Under the pieces are notes generated by a model that worked only from the letters and a program-made list of their open reading frames with translations, did not search any database and was not told the DNA's origin. This document shows positions 12,301-27,300 of a DNA stretch of 62,000 nt, piece after piece. A program made the translations under genes and the position numbers. Source of the stretch: Owenia fusiformis (Eukaryota; Annelida; Polychaeta; Sabellida; Oweniidae); contig CAIIXF020000006.1 in assembly GCA_903813345.2 (NCBI GenBank), forward strand, positions 34,572,436 through 34,634,435, given 5' to 3'. How positions within the stretch are numbered: the stretch's first letter is position 1; each line of letters starts with the position of its first letter.

Positions 12301-15300
12301 TTAGAATCCCAGTCTTTATTCCTTAAATATACATCTGAACAAATAAAGATTACTTGGTCTATCTGTTTGCAGTAAAAGCAAAATTTCAACAATGGTATTT
12401 TCAAATTTTGCTACATTTCACATGTCAGACAAACTGAAAAATTCAGCTTCTTGAAATGAAAAAAGCATTATGAATTTTACCACATTCTTGTAGAAGGATT
12501 AATATAAAATGACATATTCAACTGTGTTAGTCAGGAGGTCATTTACAGAACTTTTGTAAAGTTACGCATTCGCAAGTCAATTGTTATTTTTACGAATTTG
12601 GAAAAATGTGCATTAACAAAACTTTCGTAAAGTTACGAACGATTCGCAAAGGAGGGCGAGTTGTATGTAGAATGAATCGGGGGATTTTTTTCATGAATTT
12701 CGCTTATGTTTTTCATCCAAAAAACATCAATACACTTTAAAACATTTTGTTTACTTTAAGATTACACCATGTAATCCAAAAATATATTTCTCGTTTTCAA
12801 AGATAATCCATGGATTAACACCCAGGTATTTTTATTTTTCAAACTTCAGAGGGCTGGGAATCATTGATGCTCAACGCTTTTGAATATGATAAATGCTGTT
12901 TTAAATAGGTTTTACGTATGCCAATAATTTCTCAAATTATGTAAGCTGAATGCATTCCATAATCCCTAGAATATTCTCTTGGAGGAATCCAATGGTAGTT
13001 CCAAGCAGATATTTAGATGGCAGGTAAGTAAATTCTTTAGTACTCGCCTTATTGGGTTGAGTTAGTTTATATTCAAAAATTATATATGATTCTGTAAAGA
13101 TGTCAGTGTGGATGCTATATAGATTGCACACGTATGGTAAGCTGTATAATCCTATATTATGTAACACAAGTACAGTTTTGGTTGACATGATTGTGACTGA
13201 GTGAGAGATTAAACTCTTTAAGGTAGTTCTGCATGTTGATAATTTTTACTAATTTTGGTGATGAATAAATTATCTGATAATTATAAATTGGACAATATTT
13301 TTGACATTTTAAGTGGATATAAAGAATTATGGTAACATACACCATGGACCATGCATACACATACAATTACAAATGTCGAAATATTGTCCCTTTCATTGAT
13401 TATCGGTATTTATAATCATGAAAATTATTGAAAAATATCGAGACATGTCTACCTTAAAATCAGATTGGCTTACAAGTACCCTAAGCTATTTTCACATTTT
13501 TTATTGCAAGAAAATCTTTTTGCAAGGGTTACAAAGGTTGAAATATTGTGGTGGCTCTATTTGGCTGGAGTTTAATATTCAGACTTAGCTATACACTGGC
13601 ATGTAGCGGCCCTGATATCGATAAATTCTACACGCAATATAAGCCGATTTTAGATGCTTGGTTAAAACTTTACACGAAAAAGCCTCGATATCCGGGCATT
13701 TACTCTTACACTGAACTGAAAATAGCATCGTCTAAAAGTGTATGTCTTGGCTTCCGGGTAAGTTTATCAACATTTATACTCAATTGAAAGAGCAGTCGTG
13801 CTTATATCGTGTACCAGTTTGATTGTTTTATATGTGTGTGTATTTATAATATGATAGTCTAGTAATACCGTGTCGTTAGAACAAGTGCTAGATATCGAAC
13901 TGATGACCTGAAATTAGATTATTGGACTGATCGCGCATCTGATATTAGATGATTAATTTGCATTGAATCTGATATTAACTTGCAACCCAATACCACAGTA
14001 AATACCATGACTTGACCATTAGAATGATAACACGGCCTCATATTCTAATTCATTATACGTCCATTGCAGGCCAAAAATGTTTCAATGGGGATATTGTAAT
14101 GCACACGAGAATACATTCGATTCGTATATATTGACACCCCAGTTGTCCGAAACCCAGTTGTCCGAAACCCAATTCCCCGAAACCCAGTTGTCCGAAACCC
14201 ATTACTCCGAAAAATAAAGTCATAATTTACCAGAGAAGGGGGGGGGGGCGTAGCTTACTTAAGCTTACGTCAGTTTCATGCCACGTATTTGGCCAAATTA
14301 ATGGCATGGACGCATTCTGATATTCATAGATCTCTCTCTCACTTTGAATTGCATCCATTGCATGGCGTTACCAGAATGGCAGGAACGGGAGATTTATTTT
14401 ACATTGTGATTCTAAAAAAGGTTATTAAAACACAATAGGCTTATATATTACGGAACAGTTTATCTTATCTTCTTTAATCTCTTTTATATAGGCAAAATAA
14501 AATGAAACATTTTGAAACAGATAAAATAAGTAATCGCATAGAACTTTAAGAATAAAACAGTATACAAATTACGTTGTCAAAATATTTCGTCGCATTTAAT
14601 TTCTTAGTCTCAGTCTCTTATCAAATCGTAAAAGAATAAAACATTCTAAACTTAATCACTTGGGATTTATATTTCGCCATTCGTTTCAGGCATTTGTTTT
14701 TTATGTTCTTCTCCTGAAATGTATTTGTTTGACAATAATCAGAGAAAGTGCGTATACGTATAAATATGCCACGCAAACAAACGGGTGTGACTTCAATTTC
14801 TTGTCTGTCTGAGGACGTATTGGGAACGAGGTCATACATCAATTGAACATGGAGATTTTCCTGTACACTTTTCCCAAACATGTGGAATAGACTAGATGCG
14901 AGTAGAAATTATCTTGATTTATCCTATGCCAAGTAGGGTTTTAGGGAGATAAGTTGGTAAGATATATCCCGTATCCTGATTTTGAGGTTTCCATATCAAG
15001 AACCTTCATATCTCCCGTCATATCTCCCGCTTCGGTGCATATCTCCCCGCTTCGGGGCGTATCTTCCCGCATCCAAAAAAAGTGGAAATGCAATAAAATG
15101 ACTTTGCATATGAATGATTTGTTTATTTTTTACACCTTGTACTACTGAAAACTCTACTTGGTATAGGATAAAGCAGTTATGTACGGTCGGTTTGGATATT
15201 GGGTTCATCCCTCGTGAGATATGCACATCTACTTTCTGTCCCTACGGTCCCTCAGGTAGATATGCATATCTCCCTCTGGAAAAACCCCATATCCAAAACC

Positions 15301-18300
15301 TCCCAGTACATAACCCTTATTTATCCCATGGTTACAAGGATATAGATCGAATATCACGTAAAGATATAATTGATACGTGGATGAAGATATCATATTTTAG
15401 CAAACAATTCCCAAATCATCGAACATCACTTTTGAAACCATCGAATATCACTCTTTGAAAAGTGATATTCGATGGTTTCAAAAGTGATATTCGATGGTTT
15501 CAAAAGTAATATTCGATGGTTTTGATTTTTTCAATTTTTTTTATTAATTCAGCAAAACGATTGTTTATGAATACCTAGCAAGAGCTCAAAAAGTTCAATC
15601 ATCTATGTATCTCAAAAAGACCTCAAAAACTGAGCTTGAATTAGAAATATGTCTTCTAAAATCTTCCTCGCCTGGACCTGATGGGATTCTACCATCACTT
15701 ATTAAGTCTGTAAGACAGTTTTTAATTGATCCACTCTTGTATATATTTCACTTATCTTTTAAATCTGGTATTTTCCCAGACGCCCTCAAATTGGCCAAAG
15801 TAACACCTGTATTTAAAAAAGGAGTCACTACAAATCCTTCGAACTATAGACCAATTTCAGTTTTATCGGTATTTTCTAAATTGTTAGAAAAGCTCATGCA
15901 CGCCAAACTCACTGGTTTTTTAGAACGTTTTGAAATTAGTTTTACTTATCAATTTGGATTTCAGAAATTCAACTCTACCTACATGGCCATTTTATATTTC
16001 ATTGAACAAATTCGAAAATCAACTGATTTGGGGAAAACGAGCATTGGCATAACATTAGATTTTTCCAAGGCCTTTGACACAATTAATCATGACATTTTGA
16101 TACAAAAACTTGAATATTATGGCATCAGAGGAATAGCTAAGTCCTGGTTTGAAAGTTATTTAAAAGACCGCAAACAATATGTCACCATTAACAATTATGA
16201 ATCTAAACAATCATCTCTAAACTGTGGTGTTCCGCAGGGCTCGGTACTTGGACCACTATTATTTATTCTTTACATAAATGATCTGCCTTTTGTTGACCCT
16301 AATCTAAAATTTATTATGTTTGTTGATGACACCAATCTTCCTGATAGTGATTATGATTTAAATGAACTTATGACTAGAACTAATGCAAACTTGAATTCAA
16401 TAGATGACTGGATAAAAGCAAACAAACTTTTACTTAATATTGGCAAAACCAATGCTATTCTATTTGGACCCCAAAAAATCAAACAAATCTGAATCTCAAA
16501 ATACGCAATGAGAACATAAATTTCCGGGATAAAATTGACTTTCTTGGAATTGTTATTGATAAAAACTTGAAATTTAAAGAGCACATAAAATCTATTGAAA
16601 CAAAGATTTCTCGCGTCATTGGTTCTCTTTATCACATTAAACATCTACTTCAAATAGACAGTTTCAAAACAATTTACTACTCATTGATACACTCTTAATT
16701 AAATTATTGCAACATAATCTGGGGTAACACATTTAAATCATTTTATGATCGTCTACATAAACTGCAGAAACAATTCTTAAGGCTAGCTTTAAATAAGGAT
16801 AGACTTTCTCACTCCGCTCCCTTATTTAAAGATCTTAACATATTAAATATTTTTGATGTTAACAGATATTGTACTGGTCAGTTCATGTACAAAATCTTTA
16901 ATAAGCACCCCAGTCTTCCAAAAATCTATTTCAAGACTTGTTTGATATCAACATTAATATTCATCATCATTACACAAGACAATTGCATTATTTTCATATC
17001 CCTAAATGCTCTAAACTTTCCCTTCGCTATCTAGGTCCTAATCTTTGGAATGCTCTACCCCATGATATTAAAAAATGCTCCACTCTAAATATTTTCAAAT
17101 CTTCATATAAAAAACTACTCATCTATCGATAATGTATAATACCAATATCATACTATACTGTTGATTTTATACTGATACCTGATTTTTGTAACATTTTTAC
17201 ATTGTACATCCTTAGATTAATTGTTAATACCATTTTTATATACCTACATGTAACATAATATAAGTATTTTCTTTTATATGTAGTCTAGATGTCATTTTAA
17301 TGATTTCTGTTAGACCGCAACATATACCCACTAGGGTGTCTAGCGGCTTGTTTTTATAGTGTATATTATATAAGAATTATGAAATAAATTGAATTGAATT
17401 GAATTGAATTATATATTTATTATATATTTTTATTTTTTGGGATCTTGTTTTTACGGCGTTCGCATTAAATACAAACCACTCTGTTACGTCACGTATATGA
17501 CGTTCGTTGAATTATCGCAATCAAAATGTCAGACGAAATGGAATTTCCATTGCAATTTATCTGACTATTCAATGTTCGCTGGATAATAATTCCCAATGGG
17601 ATAAACGGACAATCCTATAGTTTTTCAAAAATATCACTTATATCCACTCATGGATATCAGTATCTTCACTCATTCGCTGCGCTCACTCGCGAAGATATCA
17701 ATATCCACTCATGGATATAAGTGATATTTTTTCAGAGCCATAGGATATTCCTATATTATTCCATAGTTAGCATGATATCCATAGGATAACATGTCAAAAT
17801 AAAAACGGTATTTTTTAAAATCAGTGGTGAAATATGATATTTTTGGCAAATTTTCACTTAACCATAGCATACGGTGTTTTAGCCATGACATGCGGCGCCG
17901 TATGCCATGTTTTATGGATTTTTGCTACTTCAGACTCAAAACGAGGCTAAGTGTCAATATCGCCGTATCGTTTGGAAAATTCGTTTTAAATCACTTAATT
18001 CCCGAAGATTCTGATGATGACTTTAACTATGGAATATAAAGAACATCCTATGATTTACTCGTGATATGATTTTAATCCACTCATGGATGTTGATATCTGC
18101 ACTCTCTCGCTACGCTCACTCGTGCAGATATCATATCCATTCGTGGATAAAAATCATATCACTCATAAATCACTGGATATCCTCTATTTAAGATGTGATA
18201 TTCGATAGTTTAAAAGTGATATTCGATGGTTTGTAAATTGTTTGCTAAAATATGATATCTTGATCCACATATCAAATATATCATCATGTGATATTCGAAC

Positions 18301-21300
18301 TATATCCTCCTTGCAACCATGGGATATAGAGATTATCCTATATGAGGTTCAGGATATTGGGATTATCCCGAGGCCAATATAATATATTTGCCCGAGGGCC
18401 GCAGGTCCCGAGGGAAAATATATTATATTGGCCAAGGGATTATCCCAATATCCTGAACCGACTATAGGATAATATGTTTATCCCATACCAATCTTGGTCA
18501 TCTGGTTCACATTGTTCAATCGTGGAAATATTTTAGAATATTCATGCCCAGTTTTGTTTTCTTGGCCGTGGGCGGGTTTTCCTGTTCCCTCAAATATTCC
18601 CACATTTATTTTCTCGAATTTTTGATTGATTAAGTGGATGCTCCTTCCCTTTTTTAAACCATCAAACAGATCCCGATTGTCTGTGTTTTCTCCATTGTCG
18701 TGTACAGTCATTACACGAACGTTCCAAATTATGAACAAATATGCGAGCGGCGATTATGACGTAGCGGGCAGATATACTATATCTGCCCGCTCGGAGCGGG
18801 ACGTATAGCTATATCTGCCCGCTGATGAAAATATAGTTTTTACAAACCGGCTTTATGTACCTGTAACACGTCCAAGTATGGGATAAAAAGCTTTACGTCC
18901 CGCTCCAAGCGGGTAGATATAGTATATCTGCCCGCTACGTCATAATCGCCGCTTGCATATTTGTTCATAATTTGTAACGTTCGCGGAATGACTGTAAACG
19001 GCAATGGAGAAAACACAGACAATCAGGGTCTGTAGTTAAAAAAAGGGAAAGAGCATCCACTTTATCAATAAAAAATTCGAGAAAATAAATATGGGAATAT
19101 TTGAGAGAACATGAAAATCCGCCCACGGCCAAGAAAACAAAACTGGACATGAATATTCTAAAATATTTCCACGATTTAACAATGTGAACCAGATGACCAA
19201 GATTGGTATGGGATAAACATATCCTATAGTCAGGATATTGGGATTATCCCTTGGCCAATATATAGGGGTTATGGTTATTTTATCCAAAACCTCCAAGTGC
19301 ATAACTGTTGTATATAGTTTAATGTACTTCTTTCTGTAACTGGAATACGATTCTAATATACAAGCAGCACATACGTATTCCCGGGGAACCATAAATATTT
19401 TGTGTAGGGTGTGGACATTTTTCTTTTCATTTCTCTAAAATCAGATTATTCTCATAAAATTCATACAAAGTTGGGCCTAAGCTTCTATTTTCGTATTCTG
19501 CATGTTAAGATATTTATAATGTAAAACCTAAGAGATAAATTCAATGTCTTCAGTTGAGAATAAGTATAAGGTAAATGTGTGAATTCTGCTTGTTGTTGCA
19601 CTATTTTTATAATAAACAAGGTTCGATACGCAACACTGAATAGACTGCAGTCATAGCTTAGTTGTAAAGAAAACAAAAGAAGTTGGGACGTGGTCATGCT
19701 TGAATACGATTTTAAATATATCGCCGTTTACATTTGTTGAAATCGGCCTGTATTAATTTCAACAGGTGATCGGTGTACAAGGGCATATATTTGAGTTATT
19801 GGTTTAACGATAAGTATGACCTATGAGTGGGCAACGTTTTACAAATGCATGAAACAAATACTCCAATGGCCTAATCTCAATTTTCCTGCATAAACTATTA
19901 CATTGAAATGATGGTCATTTGCTCTCTAACTTCCGCACCGCATACGTAACTTCGTAACAATTCAATAAGCCAAGACAGGACCGCTATAATCGCTACATGC
20001 CAGTGGCTATAGGTATTATTACATTTATATGTACACTAGTATCTTGTTGACCTATATTGAGCACTGTATTGATGAATGGGCCACTTATTAGGGCCAATAT
20101 TCAATCATAAAGTGTACAGGGGTAGAGATGCCAAACCAAGAAGTCTTTTGTGTCTGTCAAAATCCATTTGCATCCTACACATCCCAACATATTATCCAAA
20201 TATGTTATTAATTAATGAAACGTAACAATATAATCTTTGGATTTAGAAAGTTGTATGGGATTTCATTAGTATAAAAGTTGCTTTTGAAGCATTTTTCTAT
20301 AGCCATTTTGTAGGAAAAAATGATGGAAAAAATGTATAATCTTTTAATTTGAAGTATGACCTGAATCGATTGCAAACTTTATATTTGCACATCTGATGTG
20401 ATATACCATTTGTGTCATACTGTGAAATTATTTAATTTGCAATCGATTCAGGTCATAGTGTATTTTAGGTATTTTTGTGAAAATCATTAGAAACCAATGG
20501 CCTCTATTGGAATTGATGATATCCACATGTTAAGTCAATGGAGCCCATTCAATGGCAAGTCAATACACCCTTGCTGAACTACAGTAAATGACCTCAACCT
20601 CAGCCCATGTGGGTCCAAACGCTCAAATATTTTCCACAGTATTATGTGACATTGTATTCTTTATGTTACACCTAAAAATGATTCATTTTGTTCATGGGGA
20701 TATCATAATGGAAAGTGCACTAGACCCTTATTGTAATTGTATGATATTGTATTTGTGATTTGAATATACACTGTGATATTTGAGAAAAAGAATGTTTTGT
20801 TTTAGTTTCATTGCAATTTATAACACTAATATCCTTCCCAGGATCCTTCCTTGTCTTCCAATTTTCTAATAACCTCAGAAGTTCCTACTTTTTAAAAAAA
20901 AACAATTTTCCATGATCATTTTTATGTCACCACCACAAGTGGTGACATATTGTTATGGTCTCAAACTTTTTTGTGGACGGTGTTCAGTGGTTGGTGTTTA
21001 TCATTTTGCAGTTGGTGTTTGGCAGTTGGTGTCTGTAACAAATGGCAGGTATTGACATTTTGCATGTGAATGCCTTGTCTTATAATGTAGCCAACTGCAA
21101 TGGATGTAAAACGGATACAGTTAACTAATACATTTCTTGGCATCAATTCAAATCATATGCTAATTTTAAATGAAAATGCTTTTTTTCATGTTTTACCACT
21201 CATAAATGCCATAATATCTCGATGTCACATTCAGGAAAATATGGCTATCAACAAGTTTTGAATTCTTACAATCCTGGAAGTTATACATGTAAGCGTACAC

Positions 21301-24300
21301 ATCTGTCAGTTCAGTTTATGTGTAAAAGTTAATCCCCTAAGCCTTAATACCTGATGCATGAAATATTATGAATGAGTTACATAATATGTACTCGTGCTAT
21401 TTAGGTAAATGTTGTGCTGTTTCACCAGATTTGACTGACATCTTTAAATAACAACAATTTGATTTGATGATCAGACAGCAACAAAACATATTAAGTGGCC
21501 AAGACAAAAGAATGTTATTATGATAGGCATTCTAGGGATTAAGGAATGCATTCAACTTACATAATTTGAGAAATTATTGGCATACGTAAAACCTATTTAA
21601 AACAGCATTTATCATATTCAAAAGCGTTGAGCATCAATGATTCCCAGCCCTCTGAAGATTGAAAAATAAAAATACCTGGGTGTTAATCCATGGATTATCT
21701 TTGAAAACGAGAAATATATTTTTGGATTACATGGTGTAATCTTAAAGTAAACAAAATGTTTTAAAGTGTATTGATGTTTTTTGGATGAAAAACATAAGTG
21801 AAATTCATGCAAAAAATCCCCCGATTCATTCTACAAACAACTCGCCCTCCTTTAAGAAAAATGTTGTCACATATGCTTTCGTTCGTAACTTTAATAGCAC
21901 CTCAGACCCTTTCATAACTTTGCCAATTGCATATTTCTCATCCAGTTCTTGTGTAAGGTACATGTATACAGGTTGGCAAAAAGAAATTGTTCCTCATATG
22001 CATGCTAAGTTTCAAGCTAAAATATCCACCTATCCTTACATGATAAGCAAATATGTTCCTGAATTGGGAATCTTTGAAATCACGGAGACAGGTTTAATCA
22101 CAGCGCTATGATATCAAATCATACTGTATTTTTATTTGTGCTAAATATTGATATGAGATGATGTCACAATTTGAAATTTGTTTACGAACGATAAAACTTA
22201 TGAATGATTTACGAAAATGTTCTGTAAATGGCCAATTCATAACTTAATCAATTCGTAAGTCATTCGTATCTTTTTGAATATTTACGAATTTCATAAAGTT
22301 ACGAATTACGAATTCGTAACTTTGCGAAAGTTCTGTTAATGACCCCCAGAACATTATACCTTGTGAATATATGTTTCAGATGTGTCTAGTACATAGATGA
22401 ATGTGTAACCATTGCCATTTGTTGTCCTTCATATATATCCCAGTGATTTCATTTTTTGTCTCAAAAAATCTGTATATTGATCTTCACCTGCTACCAATTG
22501 TTTACATGTTGCATCATGCTTGCCTTCCTCTGATAGAATATAGGCATTTACCTTGTTGGCCATCCAAGTTGGTTTATTATGCTCGCTTAACCTTTCGTTT
22601 GTTCCGTTTACCACTTCGCCAATACAGAAAGTTTTCATCTTATCTCTTATTTGATTGAGTTTGGATACTTCTCTATTCATTCTCTCTCTCCCAAAATTGT
22701 TGATCATATTCCAAAATGTTTTGTTGTAGTGCTGATATAGCATTTCATCACCAATGTTGAGTTCTCTAATTTTCCTATATGCTTCAGGGTATGTTACATC
22801 TATTCCCTTAGTTTTCTTCGTTTGGACATTTTTACTGATATATACAATGTCATCGAATGACCAGTTCATTAGGTGTTTTAACAATATTAGACCTTCATTG
22901 AAGTATTCTGATATCATCACAAGGTCAAATGTCATGTCCATTTCCCAAATTTTTCTCTTAACCTTGATAACATTTACAGTGTCATTTGGCCTCATTCCTA
23001 GATCATATAACTGTCTATTCACACACTCATTTGATACAGTTATATTGCTTGTTGAATTTTCCATAGTCGAAAGAAATTCGTCAATGTTTATTGTACCAAA
23101 GCATCTCTTAGTCCACTTTTCATAAAAGTATTTAAATGTTGAGATAAAGTTATATGTTGGGTTTCTTAATATTGTAATTACCTTCGCTTTTGGGTTGAGC
23201 ACATCAAATACATCATCACTGTGCCTGAGGTGTTGGCAGATGATATCATATCTCGAATGGGGAGCTTTTAGCTTTATAGGGATGTTTTTGTGGAAAACTC
23301 TTGGCCAGCCTAATTCGTGATTTTTTTCCTTAAATGCAAATGATAGATTTCTTGTGTCTCCATACCTCATTAAGATACTCTGCAGTGTAGTACTTCCCGT
23401 TTTATGGGTTTTCAAAAAGTATATACTGTTTAGAGGTTTATCTCCCCTTCTCTTATTGTCCAGGCTTATTTTCTCCAACTTTGTGCTTGATTTTGACTTA
23501 ATACTCTTTTCATTAGTTGAAAGCTTTGATGTCAAGATGTACATCAATTGTATTATTACTACACAAAGAATCACTTTCCTTAAAAATGCTTTTGGGACTC
23601 TCATGATTTTGGTTAATTTTCTAAACTGAGACTTGTATGTAAAATAATTCCATTCAATTCAATCTCTCGAGTTTATTCTTGCCTTGTCCAGCCCTAAATT
23701 TTAAAAATCAATACTATTTATATGCCACCAGCTTAAATATTTCATCACAATGCATATTATGGGTAAATAGTGAGGGGTTGCTAATACGTAAGGTAACAAT
23801 ATAGTTCAGTTCCAACGGTTGTGTCCTGCTATTTATAGCTTTCTTACAATCTGGGACTTGGGACCTGAGTAACAAATTGGGACTTGGGACCTGAGTAACA
23901 AACTGGGACATGGGACCTGAGTAACAAACTGGGACTTTGGACCTGAGTAACAAACTGGGACTTTGGACCTGAGTAACAAACTGGGACTTTGGACCTGAGT
24001 AACAAACTGGGACTTTGGACCTGAGTAACAAACTGGAACTTTGGACCTGAGTAACAAACTGGGACTTTGGACCTGAGTAACAAACTAGGACTTTGGACCT
24101 GAGTAACAAACTGGGACTTGGGATCTGAGTAACAAACTGGGACTTTGGACCTGAGTAACAAACTGGGACTTTGGACCTGAGTAACAAACTAGGACTTTGG
24201 ACCTGAGTAACAAACTGGGACTTGGGATCTGAGTAACAAACTGGGACTTGGGACTTGAGTAACAAACTGGGACTTTGGACCTGAGTAACAAACCGGGACT

Positions 24301-27300
24301 TGGGACCTGAGTAACAAACTGGGACTTAGGACCTCAGTAACAAACTGGGACTTGGGACCTGAGTAACAAACTGGGACTTGGGACCTGAGTATCAAACTGG
24401 GACTTGGGACCTGAGTAACAAACTGGAACTTTGGACCTGAGTAACGAACAAGGACTTTGGACCTGAGTAACAAACTGGGACTTGGGACCTGAGTAACAAA
24501 CTGGGACATGGGACCTGAGTAACAAACTGGGACTTTGGACCTGAGTAACAAACTGGGACTTTTGACCTGAGTAACAAACTGGGACTTGGGACCTGAGTAA
24601 CAAACTGGGACTTTGGACCTGAGTAACAAACTGGGACTTGGGACCTTAGTAACAAACTGGGACTTGGGACCTGAGTAACAAACTGGGACTTTGGACCTGA
24701 GTAACAAACTGGGACTTGGGACCTGAGTAACAAACTGGGACTTTGGACCTGAGTAACAAACTGGGACTTGGGACCTGAGTAACAAACTGGGACTTGGGAC
24801 CTGAGTAACAAACTGGGACTTGGGACCTGAGTAACAAACTGGAACTTTGGACCTGAGTAACAAACTGGGACTTGGGACCTTAGTAACAAACTGAGACTTT
24901 GGACCTGAGTAACAAACTGGGACCTCGGATGAGTCAGTCATTTATAACTGGGTATTGGGATCTGAAAGTGGGGGAGTTGTAAATCCCTCACACTCCTCCT
25001 CCTCCTGTCTTTGACTCCAGTGAAAAATAATATTCAAAGTCATTCAACTCAAAGATATGAACGAAAAATTTCTCAACTCCAGAGTTAATGCTGCCAGTTG
25101 TAATCAGATAATAATACCAAGTAAATATAAATGTATGTGGTCAGTTAAGCTCCATTGAAAATAAAAGTAATCTAGTTTATTGTAATCCACATGGCATTAA
25201 AACTCTGTGTAATACAAAAGTGAAGGCTTTCGTTACTTGATACTTGAGTTCATGATTGCCTCTAACCAAATAAATCAATATTATTGTTCGAAGTTTTGGA
25301 AGTACGTTCACAACATCGACCTAAGCCTTGCCCTAGTCAATATTTTTTTTCTTTACTTATCTGATCTTGAATGATTACCGCCTTGTACAATCTAATACAT
25401 CATCACTGATATTATAATAAGTTATTCTGCGGTTTCAGGATTCCCATAACTCCTATGTGAAACCGTAGACAAGATATTCGCGTGGATACGCCTTGTGACT
25501 TCAGGCTGATTGACCAATCAAAACGTTATCAGGTTTACCTGCATAAACAATGCAAACTACCCATCTACGACTTTTCAATGATCTGATTAAGTATTTCTTC
25601 AGAGTTACAATATATTCTGTAATTAAATGTATATTGGAATGTAAGCAGTCATTAATACAAATTTAATCATGCGATTTAATGTTGATTTAAAACTGAATTC
25701 ATGATGAAAATGCATGAAGACCTACATGTACCATAGTCAGTCGTCTGATTCAGTGATTGATTTGAATCTCATGTTAGATTATTTCAGCGATCTTTTCAAT
25801 GTTTCTTGTTGAAATTCTCCTCTGGGTATCCGATTGATGCTCCCACATCCACTAAACGCTGATTGATATTTATCTGATAAGATATTTGATTTTCATAATG
25901 AATTGTGCAAGATTTGTTCGTGAAAAGCAGGGTCAAAGTGTACTTGTTTTGACTGTACATGATAATGAGCTAACACTGCAGGGCCATCGTTAATTGGTCA
26001 AATTTACCGACATAAACATTGGTTCGGAAAAGCATGTGGTTTTCTCATTGGTACAATGTGGTCATAATAGAAATCAAGATAAGTAAAAGAGACTGACTTG
26101 GGCAAGGCTACATCTATCTCTTTCACATATATTCAGTACTTGTCAACCTGACCCCTAGGTGCCATGTATGGGGATCGGGAAAACAGATTTTTTTTGTTAA
26201 TTTTGAGATATATCTGAAATAAAGTTTTATTATACTCAAATGAAAGGCAATTTAGAGTAGTGTGCCAATATTGTATCATTTTCATTTTCAGGCCTCGTAA
26301 AATTCAAAATGGCTATACCTTACATGAATGTAGGATTTTACCATAATTTTCTAATCTCTTCAAAGTATGACTATACTACATTTGGAGAAGATCACATCAC
26401 AATTATGGTATTGTTTTTCTGATTCCTGCCTTGGGAAATTCAAAATGGCTGCCTTAAGCCAAAATTCGCTATACTTTAGAGATACACTGTATCTCCAAAG
26501 ATGATTTCAAGTTCACTACCAGTTTCTCTGTTTTGAATTTTGGCTTTATAATTAGGTTATTTATTTTTCATGATTGGAATTTAAATTTCAAATATGTTCT
26601 GGCACAACAAAATTGACATCCCTAGATATATGTATGTTTCAAATTTCATAATTTTTTGCAAAAATATTTTACCCTTCAATGTTGTAGACTGAGGAAGACA
26701 TCTTGTTACGTGCAGAACTTGAGGAGATTGCAGCTGAGCAGCCTGACCGATTCAAGCTTTGGTACACTGTGGATAGACCTAAAGAAGGTACATGTTGCTG
26801 TAAAGGCAATCTACTCAAACTTGAACCTTGCTTCTTTTAAAGAAAGGGGTTTGAAGTTTAGATTGTGATTTTCAAAGTCAACTCAACTTTTCAATTGGTA
26901 CTCTTTAAAGGTATATATGTCACGATATAGGGACAAAAAATATTGACATTTTAAAAGTACTGTTTATTTCGTTTTGTTATTATGAAAAGTAATTAAGGAA
27001 CGTTGGCTACCTTGGCTGTTGAAACCTGGTGATATAATCATTATCTTTACGAAGAATAGATTATGTTTTATGCAGGCATTTTAAAACACGTTACTTTGCC
27101 TTTAAAACGTTCGTTCATTATCAATGGATGATTTTTTATGTAGCCATTTCTAAAACACGTTACTTTGCCTTTAGAACGTTACCTTAATAGACTTTAAGTT
27201 TTCTCTAATAAGATTGGATGCTTTTTATGTACGCATTCTTAAAACACGTTACTTTGCCTTAAAAACGTTACTTTGGACTTAAACTGATCTCTACGAATGG

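Noticed and set aside
21785-22111. 108-codon plus-strand frame as a gene
   Set aside because: It lies inside a dispersed repeat, is partly deleted in the sister copy and shows no known motif.
23845-24925. Possible CRISPR array (regular short repeats)
   Set aside because: Units are contiguous without unique spacers, and the DNA is eukaryotic.
23714-24941. Long minus-strand frames suggesting a repeat protein
   Set aside because: All three frames are open because of unit composition; there is no start context, signal or splice site.
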